A DNA stretch of 64,000 nucleotides from positions 620,001-684,000 of the forward strand of contig WHUZ01000005.1 of the NCBI GenBank assembly GCA_015179045.1, given 5' to 3'. Positions 1-11,700 of this stretch are shown one piece after another. Source of the stretch: Kalaharituber pfeilii. Taxonomy: Eukaryota > Ascomycota > Pezizomycetes > Pezizales > Pezizaceae. The notes under the pieces were generated by a model. It saw only the letters and a list, made by a program, of their open reading frames with translations. It was not told the DNA's origin and did not search any database. Numbering within the stretch: the stretch's first letter is position 1; every line of letters begins with the position of its first letter. Both the position numbers and the translations under genes were made by a program.

Positions 1-986
1 ACAATCAACAATTTGATCTTACCGACACATTTCCCAGCCCGAGTTTATCTCCTCCAATTCATTATAACCTGTGAGCGGAGTGGAACAACCTGCTTTTAGT
101 ATGAGATCCTTTGATTTTAGAGTATACTGAGGCTGGAGAATCCTCTCTTCGGCAACGTAAATAAGCTTCCTGTTGCCCGACGGATGAGTTTTCTTGCCGA
201 TCCGCCCCCTTGAAAGGGGCCCGGTTTGTGATCGCAAGTCGTACAGGGTTACCCTCTGCAAGTTTGGCGTTAGCCAGCCGAAAGCTCGTGAGGGATGTGA
301 GTAGGTTAGTGGCATGTATTTTATGATACCGTTTAAATTACACAAAACAAGCAAGCCATATCATCTCCACCAGGAATCTGCGGAACTTGAGTAATTGGCC
401 ATCAAAAATCATCCATCCCGTAATGGGATAGTAGTACAGTATATGCACACATGTACAAAAAGACCATAGAGAAAATAAAGAACACCAACATCACGTATAA
501 CTCAGAGGCCAAAAAATGAATGACGATAGATGATACACCATATAAATGTTCGTTCTGTTCCACATGCACCAATTTGATAAATACTGTTCCCCAATCCCAA
601 TCCAACCGAGAAAGAATATAATATAATGTAAGGGAAAAAAGCAAATCCGCTCAGTAACACCACATCCATACAAGTTTTTTATATTTCCACCTCCTATGCG
701 TATGTAAGCAACAAACATAAACAATATAATCAAAAACTAGTGAATGGTATCCGCGGGAAAGGGTAACATGAATATACTAAGCATAACGCTGCCACATTAA
801 AAAGGGTAATCGCAGAAAAAGTACAAGAAAAACAAGGGCAGCGCATGCAGTTTTTTTTTTTAAAAAAAAAGTAGAATGAACCCAGTTGAAGGAAAAAAAT
901 ATTGAGGAACCCATTAAACACCAGACCCTTTATATCATCTCTTACTATTTCTTCCTTGCCTACACCCCCCTAATTCAAGATATGGC
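1..986. other. AT-rich intergenic DNA, no gene recognised
   Basis: Downstream of the minus-strand kelch gene. A 111-codon minus-strand ORF (19-354) has no recognisable motif and I do not call it a gene. A T-run/A-run junction lies near 850-870. The region just below 987 is probably the kelch 3' UTR, but no clear poly(A) signal was identified. Confidence 0.5.
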
Positions 987-3676
987 TCATTCTGGATAAT
1001 CTAAAGAGCTCATCTTTCGGTGTCCCTGAGGCTTTGACTCTTGAATATCGTCGCCCTTACCCTGTTGGTCATCGTATCGCACAGTCTTTCTTTCCTTTAC
1101 CACCGGACCTTGGGAGGCTTTTGAATGCAAACCATAGTGTCCGGCCAGCTCTTGTGGCAATGAAGTGTCTATAATAGCGTCAGTTTTGTTCGTAAACTGA
1201 GACTTCGCATGAATTCAGTAAACAAACCTGGCATCTCATGTATCGTCACTCCGTGTAACTCGACCACCGGATCAGATCTCTCCTCCAAAGGACTAATTGG
1301 GCTCAATACACTCTCCCTGTTGTCTCCCAAAGCAGTTGAAGGATGTCCATACATGTATGTTGTTCCGGTCCCGGTTCCACTCATATCATCGCTATACGTG
1401 CCCAATGGCTGATGCATCCCGCGGGAAGATTTATCATCCCCATACACACCCAATAGCCAGCTCCATGTTTGTTTGTTCTTGCGCACAGTGGATCCCTCAG
1501 TCTCGCTTGCGCTAGCATCCGCAGCACGCTTCTGTTTCCTCCTGCGTAGGATGAAAAGAATTAATGCAAGCACAGTGATGAGGACAAATAACCCTAGAAG
1601 CGTGCCGATCAATGGAGGTATGTAAGACGGGAACCCGTTTCCTTCGCTTCCCGTGCTGGGAGCCTCTGTGCTTGAAGGGCGGCCCGTTGTGTCACTTGGG
1701 TTGGTTGTAGTGGGACTGTCAACCGGTGAGTAAGACCATATAGGAGTCGTTTTCTCCTTATAAGCTCCAGTGTCTGCAAATAATTTCCCAAGCTCTTTTT
1801 CATCCCAATCTCCTGACGGTTTGGTCTTGGTTGCGCCTCCAGTACCACTAAACCATATATTCCGGCCATCAGTAATAGTCCTAATCTCTAGTTTGAGCTG
1901 ATTTCAAGAAACAGACCTTCCGCCAATAACCTTTGTGACCTGAGGTGGGACCCTATAGTCCTGCTTGACCCTCGGATCCCAACCAGTTTGCACCTCACAA
2001 GTGTTCAAGTTAAAAATAAAAGCAGGAGAAGGACCAGGATACAAAGTGCATTCCGTAGTATCCGGTCCATTACCATTGGGTGAGCCTCCAAGTACGAGCA
2101 TTTGATCCGGTTGAATTCTATGACACTGATGAAGACTTCTGGGTGTAACTGTAAAATGCCGACCTTGAGTCGGATCGAGAACTTTGATCCACGTAAATGA
2201 AGGTAAACTAAGCACATAAAACGAAGGATTTGTTTCGTCCTGATCGCTGATACCTCCATGGCCGCCATAGAGATATATCTTGAAGGGTCAGTATCGAGAA
2301 GCTAGGAATAATCTCAAAAATAGTGCCTACATTATGTGAGGAATTATCCTCCGCTGATGCCACTACTACACAAGCAACGCTGATTGGCCGGTCAGGTATA
2401 TCTCCAGTGGCCTTTTGAGCGTACCTATAAAATATAGTTAATTATGCTTCTGACTTTAACAAAGGGAATTGAGAATCATACCATGTATTATTCTCAACAT
2501 CATAGAGATTGATAGTCTCGAGGAACTTCAGTGAAGCTTCCTGTAATGGATTAATACATGTATATATGAGGCCGATTCAATATCTTGATATACCTCTTGT
2601 TTTTTGTACTCCTCCGTAGTGATGTTCGCTTGATTAAACCGCAATTGTGTCAACCAAATCGGGTCGTAGATATTGACACCTCCCAGCACAGCTAACATCC
2701 CTTGCTTCCCAACTGGAAGAAATACCATCGATGCCCCTGCTCTAGGTGGGACTTTCTCAAGATCATTGATTGTAATATTCTTGAACGTAGGCCTTTGTTG
2801 ATTTGACAGATCACTTTCAATAAGGTATCTGCTGAGTCCGGCTGGTGCCTTTGTCGATCTTCTCGAGTATTGCACCTCCTCCCAATCTTTACCCTGCAGG
2901 TTATCAGTCAATGAATACTGTCGTCATTCTCATGGAGTAATATATACCCTAATACCACTGAACCACCAACTCTTTTTACCCCCTGGGGATATTGCAACAG
3001 CACCAGCAACAATCCAATTGTGCACACCGTTTAATGCCACATCATTCGCAAACCGACGATCCCCTTCCCATGCTTCAGTTGGATTAGATGGATCTTTTGT
3101 AACATCAAACTTCTCCACATCGTCTGGATCTCTTCGACTAACATCATTCCCTGAAAATATCATACCACCATATTGTATCCAACTGTAATCATCCCCTAGC
3201 AGTGCACCAGCCATCACGTTCTGTCGGGATGAGGTATCAGGAACGGTGGTGAAAAGGTTGAAACCATTACCTCCATCACTGTTCTTGAAGGGCTTATTCA
3301 GATCAACATACGACAGAGACTGCGGGTAATCTGTGATGCTCATGTTAGAATAGGAAATATGACATGAGAAAGGCATACAAACTCGTTTTCGAGAGTGGCT
3401 TATTCCCATCCCCCGGGTCAACCATATAGATTTGCAATCCTCCATCGACATAAACTCGATCTTGCGCAAAGATACCTATTTCACACATTTGGTTATTTCT
3501 CAAACACTCCATGAATATCTCAGGCGAGTTTGCGTACTTTGGAAAAGGGTATAGCTGCATAAGAGGGTTCTATTGCCTCCATCCTGCCTTTCTTGCAGTA
3601 CTGGAGTCGCTAAACTCGAGGTAGCTGTCAGAAATAGAGGCAACAAAATGACTCCGAGTAATAAACGGTGCATCAT
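987..3676 (-). CDS. Kelch-repeat type I membrane protein
   Basis: Nine exons can be joined in frame: 3676-3602, 3554-3383, 3330-2948, 2893-2594, 2540-2482, 2424-2331, 2278-1917, 1847-1228 and 1168-987, giving about 748 residues. All introns are GT-AG, 47-69 nt. The chosen ATG gives a signal peptide (residues 1-23, hydrophobic LLLGVILLPLFL). The ectodomain carries kelch-type double-Gly blades (YVDGGL, YGGM, VLGGVNIY, YLYGGHGG, LVLGGSPNG), so a beta-propeller is likely. A Ser/Thr/Pro stalk leads to one membrane segment near residues 561-582, followed by a basic RRRKQKR stop-transfer and a cytoplasmic tail of about 165 residues. Fungal proteins of this layout are usually annotated only as kelch-repeat or cell-wall-anchored proteins; the ligand is unknown. 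The intron 1848-1916 could instead end 33 nt earlier, adding 11 residues in frame. Confidence 0.85.
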
Positions 3677-5335
3677 CGTTTTCTGGTGAGAACGATAAAC
3701 TTCACGAGCCTAGGCTCACGTCCCGATGGCCGAAAGCTGCGGCTGCTCAGGTAATGCGACGACCAATTCAGTTATCTCGCTGTTTCCACCTCATATACCT
3801 TGTCTATACAAGTAGAATTCAAACAGCCCGTGAAAGAATCAACCGTTGGTGTTATGACCTCCCTCTCCTGCGTTGAAACCGAAGTCCTGAGAGTGCGGCG
3901 GTGAGAACAAAGAAAAGACGAGCGCACGCTCCGAACGTGCAGAAGTGAATGTCGTAATTGGTTCTGCTTTTCCCTGTTTCGCTAGACGAACATACAAAGG
4001 AACAAGAGACGGGAGGAATTGCTCTTGTTCCTTTTCTGTTGCGCGGTGCGCCTCTGTGAGCGGGCCACGATAGTTTCCGCCCGCCAGAACCAATGTAGTT
4101 TGCAGTTAGCGTAGTATTAATAGCTTAGTGTGCGACCGCGGGAGGCAAAGTGGCAGATGTGTCAAGCTATCGCGAACGATGCGTGGAATGGAGGAATATG
4201 CACCACAATATGGACATGGAAAGCTGAGATCAGTCCAGTACAGTGGGGTGGAAAGGAAATGGGGAGTCTCCTGTGGGGTGGGGGGAATATCATATGTATC
4301 AGTGGGGTGAGATTCGCCCGCGGGGGGGCGTGAGAAGCACTGGTGCAAGTATTACCTGCTGTAGAGTACTAGTACAAGGCCCTTGTGTATGCCTTAGGTG
4401 GCAGCACCTGCCAGAAGATGCAAAGGGCCGCTGGCCACCCTGTGTCGACCGAGCGGCGCCCTGCAAGGACCGAGTGTGCTTGGAGCCAGCTGAGCCCGCG
4501 GAGCCCGCTGAGCCCGCGGAGCCCGCAGAGCCCGCAGAGCTGCATCGTGCTGATCTGAAGCAAGCATTTCTCGTAGAGTCGCACAGGTACGCCGCAGCCC
4601 AGACTACCGTTCCGCGGCGTCTCTTGCTTCATCACAGGAATGCATGCTCGTGGTCGAGCTGCCCATGCAATGGCTGGCTGTTGGCCAACCGCAGCGCATC
4701 CACAAGAACACCGCGCTCTGCCGCGCAGCCTCTTTTAGAAAAGAATTCGGATGTGATACAGAAGATCCCATTGCGCCAGTCCGAGTAGGTACCCGTAAGT
4801 ATGCACGCAGGCAGGTCAAGCAGGTATAAGTTCAGAAGGATCGCCTTCCACATCGATATCACCAAACCTGCCTGCTTCTTCACCGCCAGCACAAAGTCTC
4901 AGTCTCAGTCTCTTCCCCCAGTTCGCTCACAGTCAATTTCATAACTGTAGACCCCGGAAAAGCACCCTGGCACCATCCCCTCCTCCAGATCGTGCTACGC
5001 CTCAACCTCCTTAGAATTTGAACCATGGCTTACCTGTAGTAGCGCACCCGCGTCCTAGTTCGGTCAGCTTAGGTATAAGGCGTTATCAGGTAGTCCCGTA
5101 AACCGGGCACCCTAGTCATCAGGCCATGTATGATAAAACATACTATATGGCCCCAGGGCCTGAAGTCGGTGCTCACCACCACTTAATGCCAACGGGGAAG
5201 CCCACAAAATCAATCAGGTTTATATTTTTAGATTTCCTGATAATCAACTATCGCAGAAGTATCATCACTTCAGCAAGTGCCCTGTGCCTATAGTTACATC
5301 ATAAATTCTACATCTTTCAATGAACGATGCATATA
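3677..5335. other. Intergenic region, upstream of kelch gene
   Basis: No supported gene. 3677-4100 should hold the kelch promoter and 5' UTR. 4240-4830 is GC-rich and open in several frames on both strands because of a 9-bp repeat, so those ORFs are not trusted. 5030-5220 shows nothing I recognise. Confidence 0.5.
4482..4542. repeat. 9-bp GC-rich minisatellite (GAGCCCGCG)
   Basis: About six imperfect tandem copies of GAGCCCGCG/GAGCCCGCT. One forward frame reads as repeated Ala-Glu-Pro, but the surrounding ORF has no family resemblance. Confidence 0.8.
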
Positions 5336-6126
5336 CTCGCTCGTTCAAAAAGTATTGGAACGGCTAACTATGACATATAAAATCTATGTAATGCATGGGG
5401 TTCATATTGCTGTAGAGTGTAACCCCCATCCAAGGCTATAACCACTACCTGCATTCATCGTCTTCTGACAATATCGACATCAGTCTTTCACTGTTTGCCT
5501 CTGGTATTGAATGCTTGCTAGTTGTACAAAATGCAAGGTAAGTAAAAATAATAAAGTAGCTCTGCAGTTACTAAATATATATAGGTCCAGAAGTCACCAA
5601 AGAGAAGAGCTGCAATATATGCTAATGTTCCCTATAAGACTATTCTACCAGTATACTAGATGTACCTAAAACTACGTGCTTTCATGTACTTGGTACAGCG
5701 TGTGATTGCAGGAGCTGCCAATAAGAGTTCTGATTTCTGTTCAAGCTTTGCTTCAAACTCTCCAGATTTTAATCCTATTGAAAAAAAATCCAGTCTCATA
5801 AAGAAAAGAATCAGGTGCTCAGAAAAAAATCATGACAACCAGTAACAGGGAGCAGATTGGTTGTGGAATAAGACTACTGTGGATGAGATCAATTGGCACA
5901 CCTCTACTCTTTCTAGGATTATAGCTCACTTTATTAGAGCTAAGGATATCATGTATAGATATTCTTCACATAGTACTGCATCGCTGAATCATTTGTATAG
6001 TGCTGTGTGATGGTGCATAAAGTATGAGTGCGTGCAGGGAGTAGGGGTGAACAGGAAGTAATCTTGATTATGCAATATGCAAGTATTACATAATTAATGC
6101 ATTCCAATACTTTTTGAACGAGCGAG
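5336..6126. mobile_element. Degenerate Tc1/mariner element (about 790 bp)
   Basis: Perfect terminal inverted repeats: CTCGCTCGTTCAAAAAGTAT at the left end, continuing TGGAA, and its reverse complement at 6102-6126. Each end is flanked by TA (5334-5335 and 6127-6128), the Tc1/mariner target duplication. Inside, a forward reading near 5756-5790 gives SPDFNPIEKK, the block around the second/third catalytic acid (D-x34-D/E region) of Tc1 transposases. No long transposase frame survives, so the copy is non-autonomous. The element sits directly against a pogo-like remnant starting at 6128, which it probably interrupted. Confidence 0.85.
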
Positions 6127-6127
6127 T

Positions 6128-6628
6128 ACCGGACGCCCAATTAAACTGGACCGGACAACAAAACCATACACTTTTAACTTCTAATTACATACAAACTAAT
6201 CAGCGAACCAGACGAAGGCCAAAAATCATCAAGTCGCTTCTGCACTTTATGTGTACTATGGTGGTGCTTTAATCCCTCTCGAGCCTGAAGTGCCATATCC
6301 ACTGCATCTTGAATCGGAAGTTGTCTGTAACTGAGTCTTCCGCTCTAGACATATCACATATTTCTCAGGAAAAGAAAAGGCACGCTTTGAGGTAGGCATT
6401 GAATGAGAGGATATCGATCCAAGCCGGTATTCAAGTTCTGCGACAAGTATCAGTATGACAATCTCAGCAATCTCTCAAGAAAAGATTATACCCCGCCCGC
6501 GAACCCCCTTCCCCCCCACCCCCTGCAGCGCCAGCCTGGCACGCCACCCCTGCAATTTGCTATACCGGACGCTAGGTTAAACCGGACGAAAGTGCTGGAT
6601 TTTAGTCCGGTATAGCTAGTTAAAACTG
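6128..6628. mobile_element. Pogo/Fot-like element remnant, left end interrupted
   Basis: The left part reads ACCGGACGCCCAATTAAACT and the right end is GTCCGGTATAGCTAGTTAAA followed by ACTGTA, a pogo-type terminus (CAGTTTTAAC...). The first 120 bp match, in inverted orientation, the remnant at 23290-23497. A minus-strand reading near 6215-6245 gives QKRLDDFWPSS, similar to the C-terminal tail of some pogo/Tigger-type transposases. The extreme left terminus is missing where the Tc1 element at 5336-6126 abuts. Confidence 0.6.
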
Positions 6629-6689
6629 TACGAGACTTGTTTTTAAGGGAATCTAGACATCTGCCTCATCATATCTTGAGCACGACATA

Positions 6690-7603
6690 CAATGCCATGC
6701 AGAAGTATTCGGCACTAGGAAGTATAGGGATAAGTGGGCTATGCAATATGCACATCGAGTCTGTACTTGACATAGGCTTACTACGAAAATATTGGACTGA
6801 AAAGAATTTTAAGGGTCATATATGGAGTGATGAGCGTTCAGTTGAGAGAGGAAAAACAGGTGAAGCTGTATGAGTCTTTCACCGAAAAGAGAAGTTTATG
6901 CACCCGATTGTGTTCAGCCAAAGAGGACTGCAGAGGATATTTCAGTGATGGTATAGGCATGTTTTTGGGGAAATACCAGAGGTAAGTACTTTCGCCTTCT
7001 TTCTTCGTCTCTAATACTTATATCTAGATATAGGCACAATTGGGGTGATTGAAGAAAACCGAGTGAACGCTAAAGTCTATATCACTATACTTAAGGAAAA
7101 GCTTTTACCTGTTATAGCACAGGTTAAGGCTGCAGGCGAGGATCCTATTTTCCATCAAGATAATTCTCCAGTCCATACAGCTAAAAGAGTCCAAAAATTC
7201 TTTGAAGAGAACTCTATAGAGGTTGCCGAACATCTCCAGACCTCAATCCAATTGAGCTCGTATGGGTACATCTTAAATGTCAATTAAATAGACGTTTTCC
7301 GGAGATTGCTCAAATGTCAGAAAGGCCCAAGACAGTGGAAAGAGCACTTGGAGATGCAGTTGTTGAGTTTTAGAATACTATACCATCAGAACTCTTTGAA
7401 AGTCTATATAAGACTATGCCAAAGAGAGTCGCTGCAGTTCATAAAGCACAGGGTTGGTATACAAAATATTAATTGTTCATGTTTTCTCTCTATGTATCAT
7501 ATATACTCTCATCAGCCTATGTCGAATACAGACTCGATCTGCATATTGCATAGCACACTTATCCCTATACTTCCTAGTGCCGAATACTTTCTGCATGGCA
7601 CTG
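6690..7603 (+). mobile_element. Tc1/mariner element with 95-bp inverted repeats and dead transposase
   Basis: Long terminal inverted repeats of about 95 bp (6690-6785 against 7510-7603) begin CAATGCCATGCAGAAGTATT / CAGTGCCATGCAGAAAGTAT and are flanked by TA on both sides. Between them is a forward transposase with Tc1 hallmarks: WSDERSVERG near 6820-6850 (first catalytic Asp region), FHQDNSPVHTA near 7149-7182 (second Asp) and SPDLNPIEL near 7231-7260 (third acid region). The frame breaks at the stop near 6871, at a probable intron 6982-7032, and again just before SPDLNPIEL, so the transposase is a pseudogene. Total length 914 bp. Confidence 0.88.
6790..7370 (+). pseudogene. Tc1-type transposase pseudogene
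   Basis: This is the coding relic inside the 914-bp element. Three readable blocks lie in different frames: 6790-6870 (WSDERSVERG), 7045-7225 (a DDE-core segment with FHQDNSPVHTAKR) and about 7230-7370 (SPDLNPIEL followed by RRFPEIAQMS and a stop). The family normally has one frame of roughly 300-350 codons; here at least two frameshifts and one stop interrupt it. It could not make an active DDE transposase as written. Confidence 0.8.
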
Positions 7604-7964
7604 TACATAGTTGCTATCTTCAGCCCGACATACATAGGAGTACTGCTGTATGGTTGCAACCTGACTACTCCCGTATGTGAGACCATGTCATGTTTGCGCG
7701 AGACCTGCATGCTATAGAACAAATTTGCGTAACTGGCAATCCAACTCCGATCCAGCCCTGCCATTATCCGGCTCATTTACCGGGCAATCTCCCCACCATT
7801 GACTGCATCGGCGCAAAGTCAAAGAAGACTTCAATTGCTACCTAGTGAACCTTCCAATCTGGTGAACTTGTTTCGGCTTTTAGCAGCCGGAGAGTCCTAG
7901 CATGACACCAGCTGCCAACCTAACTAACTAACTACGCCGCAAATCCCGATGACATAGCATACAC

Positions 7965-8074
7965 CTGCAGCATTAGTATTCGGCATAGTTCAAGCAAGGA
8001 AACTCCTTGCTGCGCTCCATATTTTGCCGAGGGAATCCAAGTCTGCAGCATGAGCATTCGGCACAGTTCAAGCA
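7965..8074. repeat. Pair of 32-bp direct repeats 78 bp apart
   Basis: CTGCAGCATTAGTATTCGGC at 7965 recurs as CTGCAGCATGAGCATTCGGC at 8043; each continues into a shared AGTTCAAGCA segment. The context is transposon-rich, and this may be subterminal repeat debris. No gene is seen in 7604-8367. Confidence 0.6.
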
Positions 8075-8367
8075 GATGAGATGTATTTTGATTCAATGGA
8101 TAACAGGATCTCACGTACACTTTGCCTCGCTCTCTGCGATCTGGATATTGGCTATTCTAGTATTACATGTTTAAAATTAGAATCTAGGCTTTCAACAGTG
8201 TTAGAAATTGTCAAGTAGGGAAGTGCTCTAGACATTTTAATTCCAGATTTCATTGATGTATGTAAGAGTATTTGCTAGTGTGCAGATGCTTGAGGGTTCG
8301 AAGTGGCGTGTGCATCGCTGCTAGGTGGCTGGCTGCATACTGTGTTATGGGTGTGCGGTTATGCTAT

Positions 8368-8489
8368 GGTTCGGAAGGTATTGGAATGCTGCATAACAAT
8401 TTGCAATATTCCAAAAGGCGAATAGCGCATACAATTTATGTAGCTAGTCTGGCTGCAGTACCACTTAGCATTCCAATACTTTCCGAACC
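8368..8489. mobile_element. 122-bp inverted-repeat mini element (Tc1-like ends)
   Basis: GGTTCGGAAGGTATTGGAAT at 8368 pairs with its reverse complement at 8467-8489 with one mismatch. The stem resembles the terminus of the Tc1 element at 5336 (GTTCAAAAAGTATTGGAA), so this is probably a related non-autonomous copy or subfamily. Confidence 0.6.
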
Positions 8490-8510
8490 AGCGAGTGCAC
8501 TAGTCTGGTC

Positions 8511-8772
8511 GAGTGCACTCAAAAGTATTAGAACTGCATAAATTATGTGATACTTGCATATTGCATAATCAAGATTACTTCCTACTCCCTGCACGCACTC
8601 ATACTTTACGCACCATCAAACAGCACTATACAAATGATTCAGCGATGCAGTACTATGTGACGAACATCTATACATGATAATTATTGTCATCCTTAGCTCT
8701 AATAAAGTGAGCTATTATCCCAGAAAGAGTAGAGGTATGCCAATTGATCTCATCTACAGTAGTCTTATTCCA
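8511..8772 (-). mobile_element. Truncated inverted copy of the 5336-6126 Tc1 element
   Basis: Reverse complement of about 5855-6126, with scattered substitutions. It keeps one diverged terminus (AGTGCACTCAAAAGTATTAG) and loses the other end near 8772. It shows that the 5336 element belongs to a multi-copy family in this genome. Confidence 0.8.
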
Positions 8773-11700
8773 CTGCCTCGTCAGGTACGGTACACTTGAA
8801 CCGCGTAACTTTATACTGGTTAAGTTCCGCCTGCATATGCTTGGACTGTGTCACAGCGCAATTGGAAGAGCTGAGCTTTGAAAGATTGACTTTCGCATAC
8901 ATAACATCCCTTGTGCGCGCGAGTATCACAAATCTGGTACAATGACGCGGTATAAGGTATGATTCAGGTTCTGAACAGTAACCAAGCATGTCAGTTCTGA
9001 GAGGGTAGTCTGGTTGTACTTAGGGGAGGTAAAATTCAGCCTTTAATTTAAAGAGAATGGTAGAATTTTGGTTTAACTGATAGCTTCCATGATCTCGGAC
9101 ACGAAAGGGATATCGATATGTGGACATTTTAAGGATATAAAACTTTCACTTTAACGCTTTTTCCCTCAGCACCCAGGTGAATAGCGTAGATCAATAGGAA
9201 CTTCGCGCTATCCAACGGTATCAATTTTATTCAGTGGAAACTGTGCTGAGCAGAAAACTAAGTTTAACGAGTGCTAAAGTCAACTTGAATGCCCCGTTTT
9301 TGTTGACCTAAATAAACATGAAGGCTACCACTTATACACCCATGAATTATTGTATGGTACATAAAACGATCACTGCTCCGAGACTACGCTCCTCCAGATT
9401 TCATCAGCCAGCACCCGCCAGCTCTTGATGAATCCACTCAGTCTCCTGCCATGGTTCTTTCCCTCAATGGGCACGAGAACACCCTCTAATCAAATTTGTC
9501 GCTAACGGAGGTGAACTAGTAAGTGTCAACACGTGCAGATCTAAAGCAGGTACAGCCTTGCTACTATCTATGCAGTGCTTCAGTCCAGATCTTAAGGTAA
9601 TCCCTAGAAGATACAGCATGATCAAAATAATTCGTGAGGCGGTGCTGTATCGCACAAGTTATTCTCACTCCATATAAGTAGACCTCAGTTCAACCGTAGG
9701 AACCAGCTGTTTGCTTGCCAGACCTCAAAAATTCCAACATGGTTACCAATGTTCCTAAAAACAATGGGACTCCAATACACTGCCACTACTCCCGTCGTGA
9801 GGAATTATACGCTACTAGGGTATGCCACTCCGTTATCTTTAGTGGCAAGCGCCAACTTATGTAGTGCATAAAATTTCTAGATTACCAAACCTTCATCAAG
9901 AGCCTAAAATTTCTCCCGTCAGGGTTCTTCAGTACCGTCGTCACTACTAGCCACTGGCGCTCTGTAGAACAAGTCTCTAGCCAGGGTATTACCAGCCGGT
10001 TCCTTGCTCTTATGACCCAGTCAGTACGCCTCATCCACTCTAAGTCGGCGCTTTCCACTTAAACATGCCATACCCCAAGTATCACGCGTTGTTCTAGCTC
10101 GCTTCCTTCCCGCATCCCCTGTTGCACGCATATTCATTGGATTTTTAAGACTACCACGTTTTTCATCAGAAGATAAGATTGGACGGCCACTGCTCTCCTA
10201 CTCTATTTGATACTTGCGCAGTCTCGAGCCTAATACTTGACCACGAGGGCATGTGAATCACACCGCAAATTCGAACCAGCTGTTATCACTACAGTACTTT
10301 GCCCTTTCAATCAAGCGAGTACATTAAGGTGGCGCGACTAGGATGAGGCTACTGCAACATGTTCTTCTTAGTCTACAGAGGCTAGTGGAACCAGAATAAG
10401 GAACTCTACTTTTTCTGGGGTCGTACAAGAATGCGGCTGAATCTTCGATCTCTCCCACACTTCTATGATATGCATTATCTGAGTTGCACCCCGGGCCCCC
10501 CACTGAAGACACCAGCATTCTTCAGGGGGCGTTACATAGCGACTGGAGACTGGACTTCAGCATGATCTTAGCGAGCATACTGATATCAGGAATCCTTGCA
10601 TGTTGCTAACAATGGCATATGCCACAACTGGACGCCTTGGGACGAGGCGTAGAGTGCAGAGTATGCTCTGGTTTCACAGACGGAGCCAGCATCGTTGCGT
10701 CGTCATCCAGAATCACTACCCGTGTAACCTCGCAAAAGCCACCAATCTGTTTATAGTCACCAGCATCATGCAGCCGACTAAAAGCAGTGAAACTACCCAC
10801 AAAGCCCCGCAAGAGTCAATACCCCAGCCTGCTGGAATTGTTGTTGGAGGGTCGCCATTATGTGGGAGCTGGCCGTTGGACCGGGAACGATTGTGTCTGA
10901 TTTTAAGTACTGGAGGAAAGTACAACGGTACGAGTACATACACGTTTGTACCTTTTCTCATATTGAAAGTCTTACCATGGCCGCCGTTAGGAATCTATGC
11001 ATGCATGTCTAGGTATTCACAGTCTCGAACTGTCTAGGATACTTAATACTCAGTGGCTGTTGACAGTTACTCTTCACCAGAGCTTTTATGTACAACTAAA
11101 CAAGTTGTTAGCACAGTGCTGGCATCTATACCTGATTGCAACCTTCTTTCTGTCACAATATTGCGTCCCACTTCAAGGTTGTCACCAACTAAAAATATTC
11201 GTGCTGAAGGGGGAAGTGTTCTCGTGCCCAGACTCTTATTTTCGGCCTTCACGAGAAATGCTGCAAAGGACCCACATCCAGTTAGTCTTCGCCTACAGCA
11301 CTGGAATACTTATTTTATTGGCCAGCAGATGTGATATCGATCAATGGTACTTCCATGTGAATGTTTTCCCTCTCAAAAAGAGAGGGATACAAATCATGCG
11401 CCGATTATTAGGGACTTTGAGCGGGAGCAGATATGGGTCATTATGTTATGTATCTGTACCTCGTGCCCCCGCGACTGGCCTCGCATTGCAAGAGCCGCAC
11501 TGTAACATAGCCCAATAGGTAAGCAAATTTTTGCTGTTAATAAGTTTATGTATACACTCTCCCATCTGAATCATCATTGAAGCTGAAGTGCCCTTTTTAT
11601 GGCATTTAGCAGACGGTTACGCAGACTATCTTCTTTGTCCTTGTGAGGCTGATTAGTCAAAGATCGTCCCTGTTGCCTACTCCACCAACAACTTGACCTG

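Noticed and set aside
4243..4788. 181-codon forward ORF with Ala-Glu-Pro repeats
   Set aside because: Driven by the 9-bp GC minisatellite; no family motif, and overlapping ORFs are open on both strands.
10600..11518. Overlapping forward ORFs of 145 and 173 codons
   Set aside because: No motif, no codon continuity or plausible introns, and competing open frames on the other strand.
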